Shown here one piece after another: positions 41,572-51,195 of a stretch of 64,000 nucleotides of DNA (positions are counted from its first letter, which is position 1; each line of letters opens with the position of its first letter). Location: NCBI RefSeq assembly GCF_000341085.1, contig NZ_ANBA01000013.1:1-64000 (forward strand). Direction: 5' to 3'. This DNA comes from Nocardiopsis ganjiahuensis DSM 45031. GTDB lineage: Bacteria; Actinomycetota; Actinomycetes; Streptosporangiales; Streptosporangiaceae. A program made the translations under genes and the position numbers. The notes below the pieces were generated by a model, which saw only the letters and a list, made by a program, of their open reading frames with translations, did not search any database and was not told the origin of the DNA.

Positions 41572-42867
41572 ATGTCCAGGGCATGGAACGCGTGGTCATG
41601 GGACACCGACCCCGACGCCCTGCGCCGGGACGTGGCCGTGGCACACGAACGCTTCACCGGGTCCGGCCGGCTCAGCGGCAGGGTCCGGCCGGTGGTCGGC
41701 GAGTCCTGGCGGCGCAGCGCCATGCACGGGGTGGACCCCGACCGCACCCTGCCCCGGCTCGAACTCACCGGCCCGGACCTGCGCGCCCAACGCAGCGCCC
41801 ACCCGCTCGCCGTGGCCATGCCCCTGCTCCGCCGCCTCCTCCTGGACACCGCGCCCGGACCGCAGATCGTGGCCGTCGGCGACGCCTCCGGGCGCCTGCT
41901 GTGGGTGGAGGGCGATCACCAGCTGCGCAGCAGCGCCGAGGCCATGCACTTCGTCGAGGGCGCCAACTGGCACGAGCGCTCGGCCGGAACCAGCGCCCCC
42001 GGGATCGCCCTCGCCCTCGACCACGAGGTGCAGGTCTTCGCCAGCGAACACTTCAGCCGGGGCGTCCAGCGCTGGAGCTGTTCGGCGGCGCCGCTGCACG
42101 ACCCCGACACCGGGGCGCTCATCGGTGTCCTCGACCTCACCGGTGAGGACCACCTGGCCTCACCGCAGGCCCTGGCCCTGGTCCGGGCGGCCGCCACCGC
42201 CGCGGAGATGGAGATCCGGGCCCAGCGCATCAGCGGTCTGCTGCCGGCGCCCAGGACGGCCGCGGACCGGGCCGAGCCCACTGCGCCCGCCCCGGGCCCG
42301 GCCCGGCTGCGCGTCCTCGGCCGCGACCAGGGGCTGCTCGAACTGGACGGGGTGCCGGTCGAGCTCAGCGGCCGCCACTCCGAGATCCTCCTGCTGCTGG
42401 CCCGCCACCCGCGCGGCCTCACCGGCGAGGCCCTCGGCGCCCTGCTGCACGAACGCGACGCCTCCCCGGTCACCGTCCGCGCCGAGATGTCCCGGCTGCG
42501 CCGCCTGGTGGGTCCGGGGCTGCTCGCCTCCCGCCCCTACCGGCTGCGCCGCCCGCTGGACACCGACCTCGACGAGGTGCGCCGCCACCTGGCCGAGGGC
42601 TGTTACCGCCAGGCCGTCAGCGTCTACGAGGGGCCGGTGCTGCCCCGCTCCGAGGCGCCGGGGGTGGCCGAGGCCAGGGACGAACTCCAGGCGGAGGTGT
42701 GCGAGGTGCTCGCCGCCAAGGCCGACCCCCAGGTGCTCCTGAGCTGGTCGGAGCATCCCGAGTGGCGTGAGGACCCCCGGGTCCTGGCCGCCGCCCTGCG
42801 CTCCGTCGACCCGGACTCACCCCGCCACGCCGGCCTGCGCGGCCGTCTCCGCCGGCTCGGCCGCTGA
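41572..42867 (+). CDS. GAF-domain regulator of aldehyde dehydrogenase (AcoR-like N-terminus)
   Basis: 431 residues. The N-terminus (SWRRSAMHGVDPDRTLP) and GAF domain (~60-225, with WHERSAGTSAPGIALALDHEVQVFASEHF) are those of AcoR-type activators. The sigma-54 AAA+ domain is missing, and the C-terminal ~170 residues form a winged-helix-like region (LSGRHSEILLLLARHPRGLTGEALGALL). This compact actinobacterial form sits upstream of the aldehyde dehydrogenase gene in many genomes and probably activates it. No sigma-54 promoter is needed. A CGGGGCG/CGCCCCG inverted repeat precedes it at about 41518-41538. Confidence 0.85.
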   Translation: MSRAWNAWSWDTDPDALRRDVAVAHERFTGSGRLSGRVRPVVGESWRRSAMHGVDPDRTLPRLELTGPDLRAQRSAHPLAVAMPLLRRLLLDTAPGPQIVAVGDASGRLLWVEGDHQLRSSAEAMHFVEGANWHERSAGTSAPGIALALDHEVQVFASEHFSRGVQRWSCSAAPLHDPDTGALIGVLDLTGEDHLASPQALALVRAAATAAEMEIRAQRISGLLPAPRTAADRAEPTAPAPGPARLRVLGRDQGLLELDGVPVELSGRHSEILLLLARHPRGLTGEALGALLHERDASPVTVRAEMSRLRRLVGPGLLASRPYRLRRPLDTDLDEVRRHLAEGCYRQAVSVYEGPVLPRSEAPGVAEARDELQAEVCEVLAAKADPQVLLSWSEHPEWREDPRVLAAALRSVDPDSPRHAGLRGRLRRLGR

Positions 42868-42895
42868 ACCGGTCCCGCCGCCGGACCGCCACGGC

Positions 42896-42929
42896 TGCAA
42901 CGTGGTCGCAACCTCGGTGTAACTAGCGT
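42896..42929 (+). promoter_or_regulatory. Candidate activator-dependent promoter of the aldehyde dehydrogenase gene
   Basis: Direct repeats TGCAAC (42896-42901) and CGCAAC (42907-42912) are 11 bases apart, one helical turn, upstream of TAGCGT (42924-42929), a -10 box with no matching -35. The arrangement fits binding of the GAF regulator in place of a -35 element. Confidence 0.45.
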
Positions 42930-43005
42930 CACACTCCACTGCTCCTCGTGGCGCCGGGCAGGCGTCCCGGCGCACCGCGCAGCAAACAGAAGGAGGACGA
43001 GCACC

Positions 43006-44528
<1,523 letters not shown>

Positions 44529-44529
<1 letters not shown>

Positions 44530-44966
44530 TGGACACCTCCCGCGACACCACCGGCAGCGCCGCGCGGAGCGGCGGGGAGACGGCGGAGCGGGTCACCCTC
44601 ACCGAGGAGGCGGCGGCCCTGCTCCGGGAGCTGTACGCCGACCACGGCCCGCTGATGTTCCACCAGTCCGGCGGCTGCTGCGACGGCAGCTCACCGATGT
44701 GCTATCCGCTGGGCGAGTTCCGTACCGGGGACTCCGACGTGCACCTGGGCGACCTGGACGCGGGCCTGCCCGAACCGGTGCCGGTGTGGATGTCGCGGTC
44801 CCAGTTCGCACTGTGGAGCCACACGCACCTGACCATCGACGTCGTCCCCGGACGGGGTTCGGGTTTCTCCGTGGAGGCCCCGACCGGGAACCGGTTCCTG
44901 ATCAGGTCGCGGCTGATGAGCGACGAGGAGGCGGAGAGGGCGGACGGCGCCGAAGGCGTCCGTTGA
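44529..44966 (+). CDS. DUF779 protein coupled to aldehyde dehydrogenase
   Basis: 145 residues. The conserved DUF779 block reads LTEEAAALLRELYADHGPLMFHQSGGCCDGSSPMCYP, followed by VPVWMSRSQFALWSHTHLTIDVVPGRGSGFSVE. The Cys-Cys and histidine residues suggest a metal or redox site. DUF779 genes almost always follow ExaC-type aldehyde dehydrogenases, which supports an accessory role to that enzyme; the mechanism is not known to me. The start overlaps the dehydrogenase stop. Confidence 0.9.
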
Positions 44967-45022
44967 GGGTGGCCGGGGGCGACGGGCGGGCGTTCGGAAC
45001 GGACCATCGCAGGAGGGGAGAG

Positions 45023-45062
45023 CCGGGGGCCGGTCGGGTCGAGGGGACCGACCGGCCCCCGG
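45023..45062. terminator. Strong bidirectional terminator
   Basis: A perfect 15-bp stem (45023-45037 with 45048-45062) and 10-base loop separates the convergent DUF779 and epoxide hydrolase genes. Confidence 0.8.
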
Positions 45063-45096
45063 CCGCGCCCGGGGTCCGGTCCTCCGCCCGGGTCCG

Positions 45097-46299
45097 TCAG
45101 CCCCGGCCCCCGCGCACCGGACGGAAGAAGGCGCACACGTCGCCCACCAGGGTGTCCGGGACCTCCATCGAGGCGTAGTGCCCTCCGGTCGGATACTCGG
45201 ACCAGTGGACGATGCCGGCGTTGTCGCGGTCGGCGAACGTCCGGATCGACTTGAAGTCGTCGGCGAAGACCGCCACCCCCATCCGGCCGTGGTTGACGGC
45301 CGGCGCCGCGTCCGCGTGGGCGTCCTCGTAGTGGAAGCGTCCCGCCGAGGCGGAGGTGTTGGTCAGCCACTCCAGCGTCACCTGCGCCAGGATCTGGTCG
45401 GGGGTCACCAGCGAGGTGCCGTTGCCGAACGAGTTGAACAGCTCGTTCCACGCGAGCTGGCCGACCGGTGAGTCGGAGAGCCCCGCGGCCACGGTCTGCG
45501 GCCGGGAGGCGTTGACGGCGTTGTAGCCGCCCACCGACTGGAACCACTGGGCGTGCGCCAGGGCAGCGTGGTCGCGCTCGGTGAGGTGCTCGAACTCGGC
45601 CGGGTCACCGGAGGGGAACGAGAACGCCTGCAGCACGTGGGACCCCAGGAACCCGGGAGGGTCCAGCAGGCCGAGTTCGCGGCTCACGATCGCCCCGCTG
45701 TCGCTGCCGTGCGCACCGTAGGACCCGTACCCCAGCCGCCGCATCAGACGGTCGAAGACGCGTGCCACCCGGCCGAGCGTCCAGCCCCGGTCGTCCACCG
45801 GGGTGGAGAAACCGAAGCCCGGCAGGGAGGGCACCACGACGGAGAACGCGTCCTCGGCCCGGCCGCCGTGCGCCACCGGGTCGGTGAGCGGCGCGATCAT
45901 GTCGATGAAGTCCAGGACGCTGCCGGGATAGCTGTGCACGAGCAGCAGCGGAACGGCGGCGGGTTCCTTCGAGGGCACGTGGAGGAAGTGCAGCGGTTGG
46001 CCGTCGATCTCGGTGAGGTACTGGGGGAAGGCGTTGAGCCGTCCCTCCACCGCCCGCCAGTCGAAAGCCTTCCAGCGCTCGACCATGTCCGCGAGGTAGT
46101 GGTTCGGGGTGCCGTACGTCCAGTCGTCGGGGCCGGCGACCGGGCGCGGCAGGCGCGTGCGGTCCAGGCGCTCCCCGAGGTCGTCGAGGTCGCTCTGCGG
46201 GAAGGAGACGGTGAACGGGCGCACGTCGTCGGGGGACTGCGTGGCGTGGCCCTGCGTGGCGTGGGACTTCGGGGACCGGGTGCTCGTGTCTGTGCTCAT
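45097..46299 (-). CDS. Epoxide hydrolase (EHN-type alpha/beta hydrolase)
   Basis: 400 residues. An N-terminal EHN domain (FPQSDLDDLGERLDRTRLP, DWTYGTPNHYLADMVERWK) precedes an alpha/beta-hydrolase core. The oxyanion motif is VHSYPGS in place of HGWPGS, nucleophile Asp200 lies in HGSDSGA, and the likely catalytic His is in GGHYASME near residue 377. Opening of epoxides to diols is the family reaction; many members are annotated without known substrates. TAGGTT lies six bases before the ATG on the minus strand, suggesting a leaderless message. It is divergent from the WYL regulator. Confidence 0.87.
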   Translation of the reverse strand: MSTDTSTRSPKSHATQGHATQSPDDVRPFTVSFPQSDLDDLGERLDRTRLPRPVAGPDDWTYGTPNHYLADMVERWKAFDWRAVEGRLNAFPQYLTEIDGQPLHFLHVPSKEPAAVPLLLVHSYPGSVLDFIDMIAPLTDPVAHGGRAEDAFSVVVPSLPGFGFSTPVDDRGWTLGRVARVFDRLMRRLGYGSYGAHGSDSGAIVSRELGLLDPPGFLGSHVLQAFSFPSGDPAEFEHLTERDHAALAHAQWFQSVGGYNAVNASRPQTVAAGLSDSPVGQLAWNELFNSFGNGTSLVTPDQILAQVTLEWLTNTSASAGRFHYEDAHADAAPAVNHGRMGVAVFADDFKSIRTFADRDNAGIVHWSEYPTGGHYASMEVPDTLVGDVCAFFRPVRGGRG

Positions 46300-46315
46300 G
46301 ACTCCAACCTAGAGA

Positions 46316-46356
46316 GCATTCCGGCACGTTTCTTTCCGCTTATCCTGGCGGAATGC
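46316..46356. promoter_or_regulatory. Operator-like inverted repeat between divergent genes
   Basis: GCATTCCG (46316-46323) and CGGAATGC (46349-46356) form a perfect 8-bp inverted repeat that spans the promoters of both divergent genes. TATCCT (46341-46346) ends six bases before the WYL-regulator ATG at 46353, which itself lies inside the right arm. Autoregulation by the WYL protein is the simple reading. Confidence 0.5.
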
Positions 46357-47312
46357 GATCCACCTCGACCCGTCTCCTCGAACTGCTGGTCCTGTTCCAG
46401 ACCCGGCGGGACTGGCCGGGCCGGGACCTGGCCCGCCGCCTCGACGTCACCGAGCGGACCCTGCGCAACGACGTCGAGCGGCTGCGGGAGCTCGGCTACC
46501 AGGTGGAGTCCGTGCGCGGGCGCGGCGGGTACTACCGGCTCGCCGCCGGCAGCACGCTCCCGCCGCTGCAACTGGACGACGAGGAGGCCGTGGCGGTCGC
46601 CATCAGCCTGCGCACCGGTGGTGATCTCGCGGGCATCGAGGAATCGAGCGCCCGCGCCCTCGCCAAGCTCGAACAGATGCTGCCCCCGCGGCTGCGGCCC
46701 CGGGTGCGCGCGATGGCTCGGGCGACCAGCCACGGCCCGGAGAACACCGACAGCAACGTCGAGGACCCGGTGGTCGGCGCCGACGTGCTCTCCCGGATCG
46801 CGGACGGCATCGACCGGCGGGAGTCCTTGCGCTTCGGTTACCGGGACGCCGACGGAGCACCGACGACGGTCGACCCGTACCGCCTGGTCAACTGGCAGCG
46901 GCGCTGGTACCTGGTCGCTCGGGAGAAGGGGACCGCCCGGTGGGGGACCTACCGGGTCGACTGGATGGACCTGCGGATGCGCACCGGCCTGCGGTTCGCG
47001 CCGGACCCGATGGCGGAGTCCGAGTACGCCGACTTCGTCGTGCGCCGCGTCGCGTCGACCGGGTGGAGCGTGCACGCGCGCATCCGGGTCCTGGCCCCGG
47101 CGGAGGAGGTCCTCGCCCGGATCAACCCGGCGGTCGGGGTCGTGGAGCCGGTGGACGAGCGCACGAGCGTCCTCGTCACCGGCGGGGACAGCCACGAGGT
47201 GGTCGCGGTCTGGATCGGCATGCTGGGTCTGGACTTCGAGGTGGACTCGCCTCCGGAGCTGGTCGACCACCTGCGGACGGTGGCGGCCCGCTACACCCGC
47301 GCGACCTCCTGA
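46353..47312 (+). CDS. HTH/WYL-domain transcriptional regulator
   Basis: 319 residues. An N-terminal winged helix (STRLLELLVLFQTRRDWPGRDLARRLDVTERTLRNDVERLRELGY) is followed by a WYL domain (~135-225, with DPYRLVNWQRRWYLVAREKG) and a WCX C-terminal domain. WYL domains bind ligands or nucleic acid. It is divergent from the epoxide hydrolase gene with 53 bases between starts and a shared inverted repeat, so control of that gene is likely. It appears leaderless. Confidence 0.9.
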   Translation: MRSTSTRLLELLVLFQTRRDWPGRDLARRLDVTERTLRNDVERLRELGYQVESVRGRGGYYRLAAGSTLPPLQLDDEEAVAVAISLRTGGDLAGIEESSARALAKLEQMLPPRLRPRVRAMARATSHGPENTDSNVEDPVVGADVLSRIADGIDRRESLRFGYRDADGAPTTVDPYRLVNWQRRWYLVAREKGTARWGTYRVDWMDLRMRTGLRFAPDPMAESEYADFVVRRVASTGWSVHARIRVLAPAEEVLARINPAVGVVEPVDERTSVLVTGGDSHEVVAVWIGMLGLDFEVDSPPELVDHLRTVAARYTRATS

Positions 47313-47326
47313 ACACGCGTCGGACG

Positions 47327-47346
47327 CCGGAGGACGGATCCTCCGG
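47327..47346. terminator. Bidirectional terminator
   Basis: CCGGAGGA and TCCTCCGG form a perfect 8-bp stem with a 4-base loop between the convergent WYL-regulator and mnhG genes. Confidence 0.65.
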
Positions 47347-47372
47347 GGCCCGCGCACGGCTCGGTCGGGGAG

Positions 47373-47783
47373 TTACGGGGCGCTTCCGCCGTTCTGCCGG
47401 GTCCTCTCGGCCTGGCGCCTGGCGTCCAGGCGGTCCTCCAGCTCGTCGGTGACCACCAGGTCGTGGCGGATACGGCCGGTCCTGTACCCCACCCGGGCCG
47501 CGATGTGGCCCGCCACGGGGACGGTGATGACCTGGAAGAGCCCGACCAGGATCAGGGTGCCGAAGTCGAACACCCCGGTCTCCTCCACCGGCATGATCCT
47601 CAGGCCGATACCGAGCAGCACCAGCAGCATGCCCAGAACCTGCGGCTTGGCCGCTGTGTGCATGCGGGAGAGGAGGTCGGGAAAGCGGATCAGGCCCACC
47701 GCGGCGACGAAGGACAGCATGGCCCCGGCCAGGATGCACAGGATCGCGATCCAGTCCAGGACGCTGACGAACAGCTCACTCAC
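47373..47783 (-). CDS. mnhG: Mrp antiporter subunit G
   Basis: 136 residues, three transmembrane helices, with the MnhG/PhaG signature LIRFPDLLSRMHTAAKPQVLG. It is a small subunit of the multisubunit Na+(K+)/H+ antiporter. The C-terminal ~35 residues are charged and cytoplasmic. It is the last gene of the operon and overlaps mnhF by eight bases. Confidence 0.95.
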   Translation of the reverse strand: MSELFVSVLDWIAILCILAGAMLSFVAAVGLIRFPDLLSRMHTAAKPQVLGMLLVLLGIGLRIMPVEETGVFDFGTLILVGLFQVITVPVAGHIAARVGYRTGRIRHDLVVTDELEDRLDARRQAERTRQNGGSAP

Positions 47784-48099
47784 GGCTTTCCCCCTGCTCT
47801 GTGGTCGCCGGGTGCACGGTCTCCTCCGGCCGGAGGTGCTCCTCGGGACGTCGGGCGACGAACTTGGAGATACTGATCGATCCGACGAAGCCCAGCAGCG
47901 ACAGCACCAGCAGCGTCGGCAGGATCGTGGGGTCGCGGTTGAAGGCCGCGTAGGCTCCCAGGCCGGTGAGCGCCGAAGCCAGCAGGACGTCGACGGACAG
48001 GGCCCGGTCGAGGATGCTCGGTCCCATCAGGAGGCGGGCCGTGCCGAGCAGTGAGGCCACACCCAGCAGGACGGCGGTGACGGTCCACAGCGTGTTCAC
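47776..48099 (-). CDS. mnhF: Mrp antiporter subunit F
   Basis: 107 residues with three helices and the MnhF pattern RLLMGPSILDRALSVDVLLASALTGLGAYA. It is an essential small membrane subunit of Mrp antiporters. The start overlaps the mnhE stop by four bases (ATGA). The tail after the third helix is polar. Confidence 0.95.
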   Translation of the reverse strand: MNTLWTVTAVLLGVASLLGTARLLMGPSILDRALSVDVLLASALTGLGAYAAFNRDPTILPTLLVLSLLGFVGSISISKFVARRPEEHLRPEETVHPATTEQGESRE

Positions 48100-48704
48100 G
48101 CGTTCTCCTCCACGGCCGCCGAGGCGGCCTCCAGGTCGGCGACGTTCTCACGGGTGCCCAGCGCTCGGACGATCCGCTCCTCCAGGGTGAGGATGACCTG
48201 CTTGGACTCCTGGACCCCGGCCTCGCTCTCCACCCCCAGCATGTGCACGTACAGGACGTATTCGGGCTGGGAGACCTCGACGATCACACTGCCGGGGATC
48301 GCCGAGGCGGTGATCGCGGTGCACACCAGCATCAGGTCGGAGTCGGTGCGCATCGGCACGGCCACCACCGAGCTCCGCACCGGGCCGGGCCGGAACACCT
48401 GCGCGGTCACCTGGAAGCTGGCGACGACCATCTTCCCCAGGACGTGGCAGAACAGCCGGAGGCACTGCACCGGCCGGAAACGGAAGCCGGGGACGATCGG
48501 CGGCATCGGGAAGACCATCATGATCACCGCCGACACCAGGAAACCCAGGACCGCGATGCCGAGGGACTCCGGCCGGGGCTCGAACCCCTTGAAGAGCAGC
48601 ATCCACACCAGGGTCATCCCCAGGGCGACCGGGATCTGCACCTTGCCGAGGCGGCGCCGGAGCGCTCTCAGCCCCTGGTTCTTCCTGGCCTTCAGGTCGT
48701 TCAT
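48096..48704 (-). CDS. mnhE: Mrp antiporter subunit E
   Basis: 202 residues. Two or three N-terminal helices and the MnhE domain (FRPGPVRSSVVAVPMRT, ITASAIPGSVIVEVSQ, YVLYVHMLGV) are present. ATG 48704 follows GGGAGG; a longer frame upstream is not supported. The ATG overlaps the mnhD stop by four bases. The C-terminus carries a helical extension of ~40 residues. Confidence 0.94.
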   Translation of the reverse strand: MNDLKARKNQGLRALRRRLGKVQIPVALGMTLVWMLLFKGFEPRPESLGIAVLGFLVSAVIMMVFPMPPIVPGFRFRPVQCLRLFCHVLGKMVVASFQVTAQVFRPGPVRSSVVAVPMRTDSDLMLVCTAITASAIPGSVIVEVSQPEYVLYVHMLGVESEAGVQESKQVILTLEERIVRALGTRENVADLEAASAAVEENA

Positions 48705-50362
48705 CGGGAACCTCCCAGGACCGCTTCGACGTAGGGCCACTGTGCCTGGAGCTCGACGGCGGCCTCGAAGGCGTAGCCGATGAGCGGACCGGCGAACACG
48801 GTCATGGCGATCCCGAACCCGACGAGCGCGATCGTGGCACCGACCATGCTCTTCGGCAGAACCACCGAGGTCACCACCGGGGCGATCGCGGTCGTGGTGT
48901 CACCCAGCCGCGAGGAGGGGCCGACCGCCTCCTCCGAGGGGCCCAGCGCCGCGGTCGAGGTGTCGTCGGCCTCGGAGTCGTCCAGGACGGTGCCGGGCTC
49001 CGCCACCATGCCCTCGGCCGGGGTGCGCCAGAAGGCGTAGCTCCACACCCGCGCGATGACGTACAGGGTCAGCAGGCTGGTCATGACCGAGGTGCCGACC
49101 AGCGTGTAGGAGAGCGGGGTGCCCACCTCCAGACCGGCCTGCAGCAGGCCGACCTTGCCGAGGAAGCCGGACAGCGGCGGGATGCCGCCCAGGTTCATCG
49201 CGGGGATGAAGAAGAGGATCGCGAGCAGGGGGGCGATCTTGGCCAGACCGCCGAGCCGGTCCAGGGAGGTGGACCCGCCACGGCGTTCGATCAGACCGGT
49301 GACCAGGAACAGGGTGGTCTGCACGGTGATGTGGTGGGCGATGTAGAACACCGCCCCCGCCATGCCCTGCTCGGTGCCCAGCGCCACGCCGAACACCATG
49401 TAGCCGATGTGGCTGACCAGGGTGAACGACAGCAGACGCTTGATGTCGGTCTGCGCCACGGCCCCCAGGATGCCCATCACCATGGTCGCCAGGGCCACCC
49501 ACATCAGCACGTCGTTGAGCTGGGTCCCCGGGAAGAGGAGGGTCTGGGTGCGGATGAGCGCGTACACGCCGACCTTGGTCAGCAGGCCCGCGAACACGGC
49601 GGTGACCGGGGCGGGCGCGGTCGGGTAGGAGTCCGGCAGCCAGGCCGCCAGCGGGAACACCGCGGCCTTGATGCCGAACGCGAGCAGCAGGACCAGCTGG
49701 AGGACCAGGGCCAGGTCCGGGGAGATCCCGGGCAGGCGCTCGCCCAGCTGGGCCATGTTGACCGTGCCGGTCGCACCGAAGATCAGGGCGATGGCGATCA
49801 GGAACAGCACCGAGGAGACCAGCGAGACCACCACGTAGATGGCGCCCGCCCGCATCCGCGACTGGGTGCCTCCCAGGGTCAGCAGCACGTAGCTCGCGGT
49901 CAGCAGGATCTCGAAGCCCACGTACAGGTTGAAGAGGTCACCGGCCAGGAAGGCGTTCGAGACACCGGCCACCAGGATCAGGTAGGTGGGCTGGTAGACC
50001 GACAGCGGCGCGACCTCGGCCTTGCCCGCCATCCCCTGACCGATCGAGTAGACCAGGACGGCGAGCGTGATCGCGGCCGAAACCGTCACCATCAGCGCGG
50101 ACAGCCGGTCGGCCACCAGATTGATGCCGACCGGGGCCTGCCAGCCGCCCACGTGGACGACCTGGGGGCCGAACATGTCGGCGCCCACCATCAGCGCGGC
50201 ACCGATCACCAGCACCAGCGCCAGGGTGATGACGCTCAGCCACTGCTGGACCCGCGGCCAGCGGATGCCCATGGCGAGTTTGACCCCGGCCGCGAAGAGC
50301 GGCAGCACCACCGGCAGGGGGATGAGGTAGTGCAGGATCCCGGCGAAGTAGTCCCATCCCAT
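48701..50362 (-). CDS. mnhD: Mrp antiporter subunit D
   Basis: 553 residues, about fourteen helices, homologous to NuoN/MrpD proton-channel subunits. The conserved membrane Lys/Glu region is visible around YVGFEILLTASYVLLTLGG and FGIKAAVFPLAAWLPDSYPTAP. Between the last helices is an acidic loop (~455-500, Glu/Asp/Ser/Thr-rich), longer than in typical MrpD. It begins two bases after mnhC. Confidence 0.95.
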   Translation of the reverse strand: MGWDYFAGILHYLIPLPVVLPLFAAGVKLAMGIRWPRVQQWLSVITLALVLVIGAALMVGADMFGPQVVHVGGWQAPVGINLVADRLSALMVTVSAAITLAVLVYSIGQGMAGKAEVAPLSVYQPTYLILVAGVSNAFLAGDLFNLYVGFEILLTASYVLLTLGGTQSRMRAGAIYVVVSLVSSVLFLIAIALIFGATGTVNMAQLGERLPGISPDLALVLQLVLLLAFGIKAAVFPLAAWLPDSYPTAPAPVTAVFAGLLTKVGVYALIRTQTLLFPGTQLNDVLMWVALATMVMGILGAVAQTDIKRLLSFTLVSHIGYMVFGVALGTEQGMAGAVFYIAHHITVQTTLFLVTGLIERRGGSTSLDRLGGLAKIAPLLAILFFIPAMNLGGIPPLSGFLGKVGLLQAGLEVGTPLSYTLVGTSVMTSLLTLYVIARVWSYAFWRTPAEGMVAEPGTVLDDSEADDTSTAALGPSEEAVGPSSRLGDTTTAIAPVVTSVVLPKSMVGATIALVGFGIAMTVFAGPLIGYAFEAAVELQAQWPYVEAVLGGSR

Positions 50363-50364
50363 GG

Positions 50365-51195
50365 TCAGTCGTTCCCTTGCAGTTCGCTGTCCTCGGCGCG
50401 CGCCAGGCGCTCCCGCTCCGCCCGCATGGTCTGGCGGGCCTGCCGCCGCTGGGAGCGGATACGGCGGCGGAGTTCACGCCACAGCTCGCGTTCGGCGGCG
50501 CGGTCGGCCCTGCGGTGCTCGCGCAGCCGCTTGCGGCCCAGGCGGATGCGCCCTCTCAGCTCCGTCACCTGGTTGACCATGTTCTGCTGGCGGTCGGTCA
50601 GGCGTCGTACGGTCTCCTCGGAGTGCTCGTCGGACCGGCCGTCCTCGGCCGCGACCTCGAATCTGGCCAGCTCGGCCTGGGCCGCCGCGATCTCGGCCTT
50701 GATACGCGCCTGTTCCGCCAGTTCCTGGGCGTCGGCCGCGGCGATGGTGGCCTGGAGCTCGGCCCGCTGGCGGCGGATGTCCGCCCTCAGCCGGCGGCGT
50801 TCCTTGAGGAAGCGCTGCCGCACCGCGCGGCGGCCCTCGCCCTGGGCGATGCGCAGGTCCTCCGCGTCGTCCTGGACCTCGTCGTTGCCCTCCAGCTGCC
50901 AGCTCCGGTAGGCGAGCGCCAGGAGGAACGCCGTGATGCCGAGGGTGATGACGATCGCTGTCAGGACCATCGCCTGCGGCAGCGGGTCGGTCATCTCGTC
51001 CGCGTCGTTGAACCACAGGATCGGAGGGCCGCCGGGCTCGCCGGCCATGGCCATGATCATCAGGTTCACGCCGTTGCTCATCACGATGAACCCCAGCAGC
51101 ACGCGGGTGAGGCTGCGTTCCAGCAACAGCACGACGCCGACCGCGATCAGCACCCCGATGACGACGACGAGGGTCAGACTTGGTGAATCGTTCAC
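50365..51195 (-). CDS. mnhC: Mrp antiporter subunit C with long coiled-coil tail
   Basis: 276 residues. Residues 1-110 are a normal NuoK-like MnhC with three helices (VVVIGVLIAVGVVLLLERSL, LLGFIVMSNGVNLMIM, QAMVLTAIVITLGITAFLLALAY). Typical MnhC stops at about 115. Here ~160 further residues form a highly charged Arg/Glu/Ala helix with coiled-coil character in the cytoplasm. The tail is in frame, codon use is normal and the downstream mnhD starts two bases later, so it is part of the gene. The function of the extension is unknown. Start GTG 51195 overlaps the mnhA stop (GTGA). Confidence 0.93.
   Translation of the reverse strand: MNDSPSLTLVVVIGVLIAVGVVLLLERSLTRVLLGFIVMSNGVNLMIMAMAGEPGGPPILWFNDADEMTDPLPQAMVLTAIVITLGITAFLLALAYRSWQLEGNDEVQDDAEDLRIAQGEGRRAVRQRFLKERRRLRADIRRQRAELQATIAAADAQELAEQARIKAEIAAAQAELARFEVAAEDGRSDEHSEETVRRLTDRQQNMVNQVTELRGRIRLGRKRLREHRRADRAAERELWRELRRRIRSQRRQARQTMRAERERLARAEDSELQGND

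Noticed and set aside
45553..48054. An 833-codon plus-strand frame spanning the epoxide hydrolase, WYL and mnh genes
   Set aside because: It crosses several well-supported genes on both strands and changes composition at each boundary; it encodes no coherent domain.
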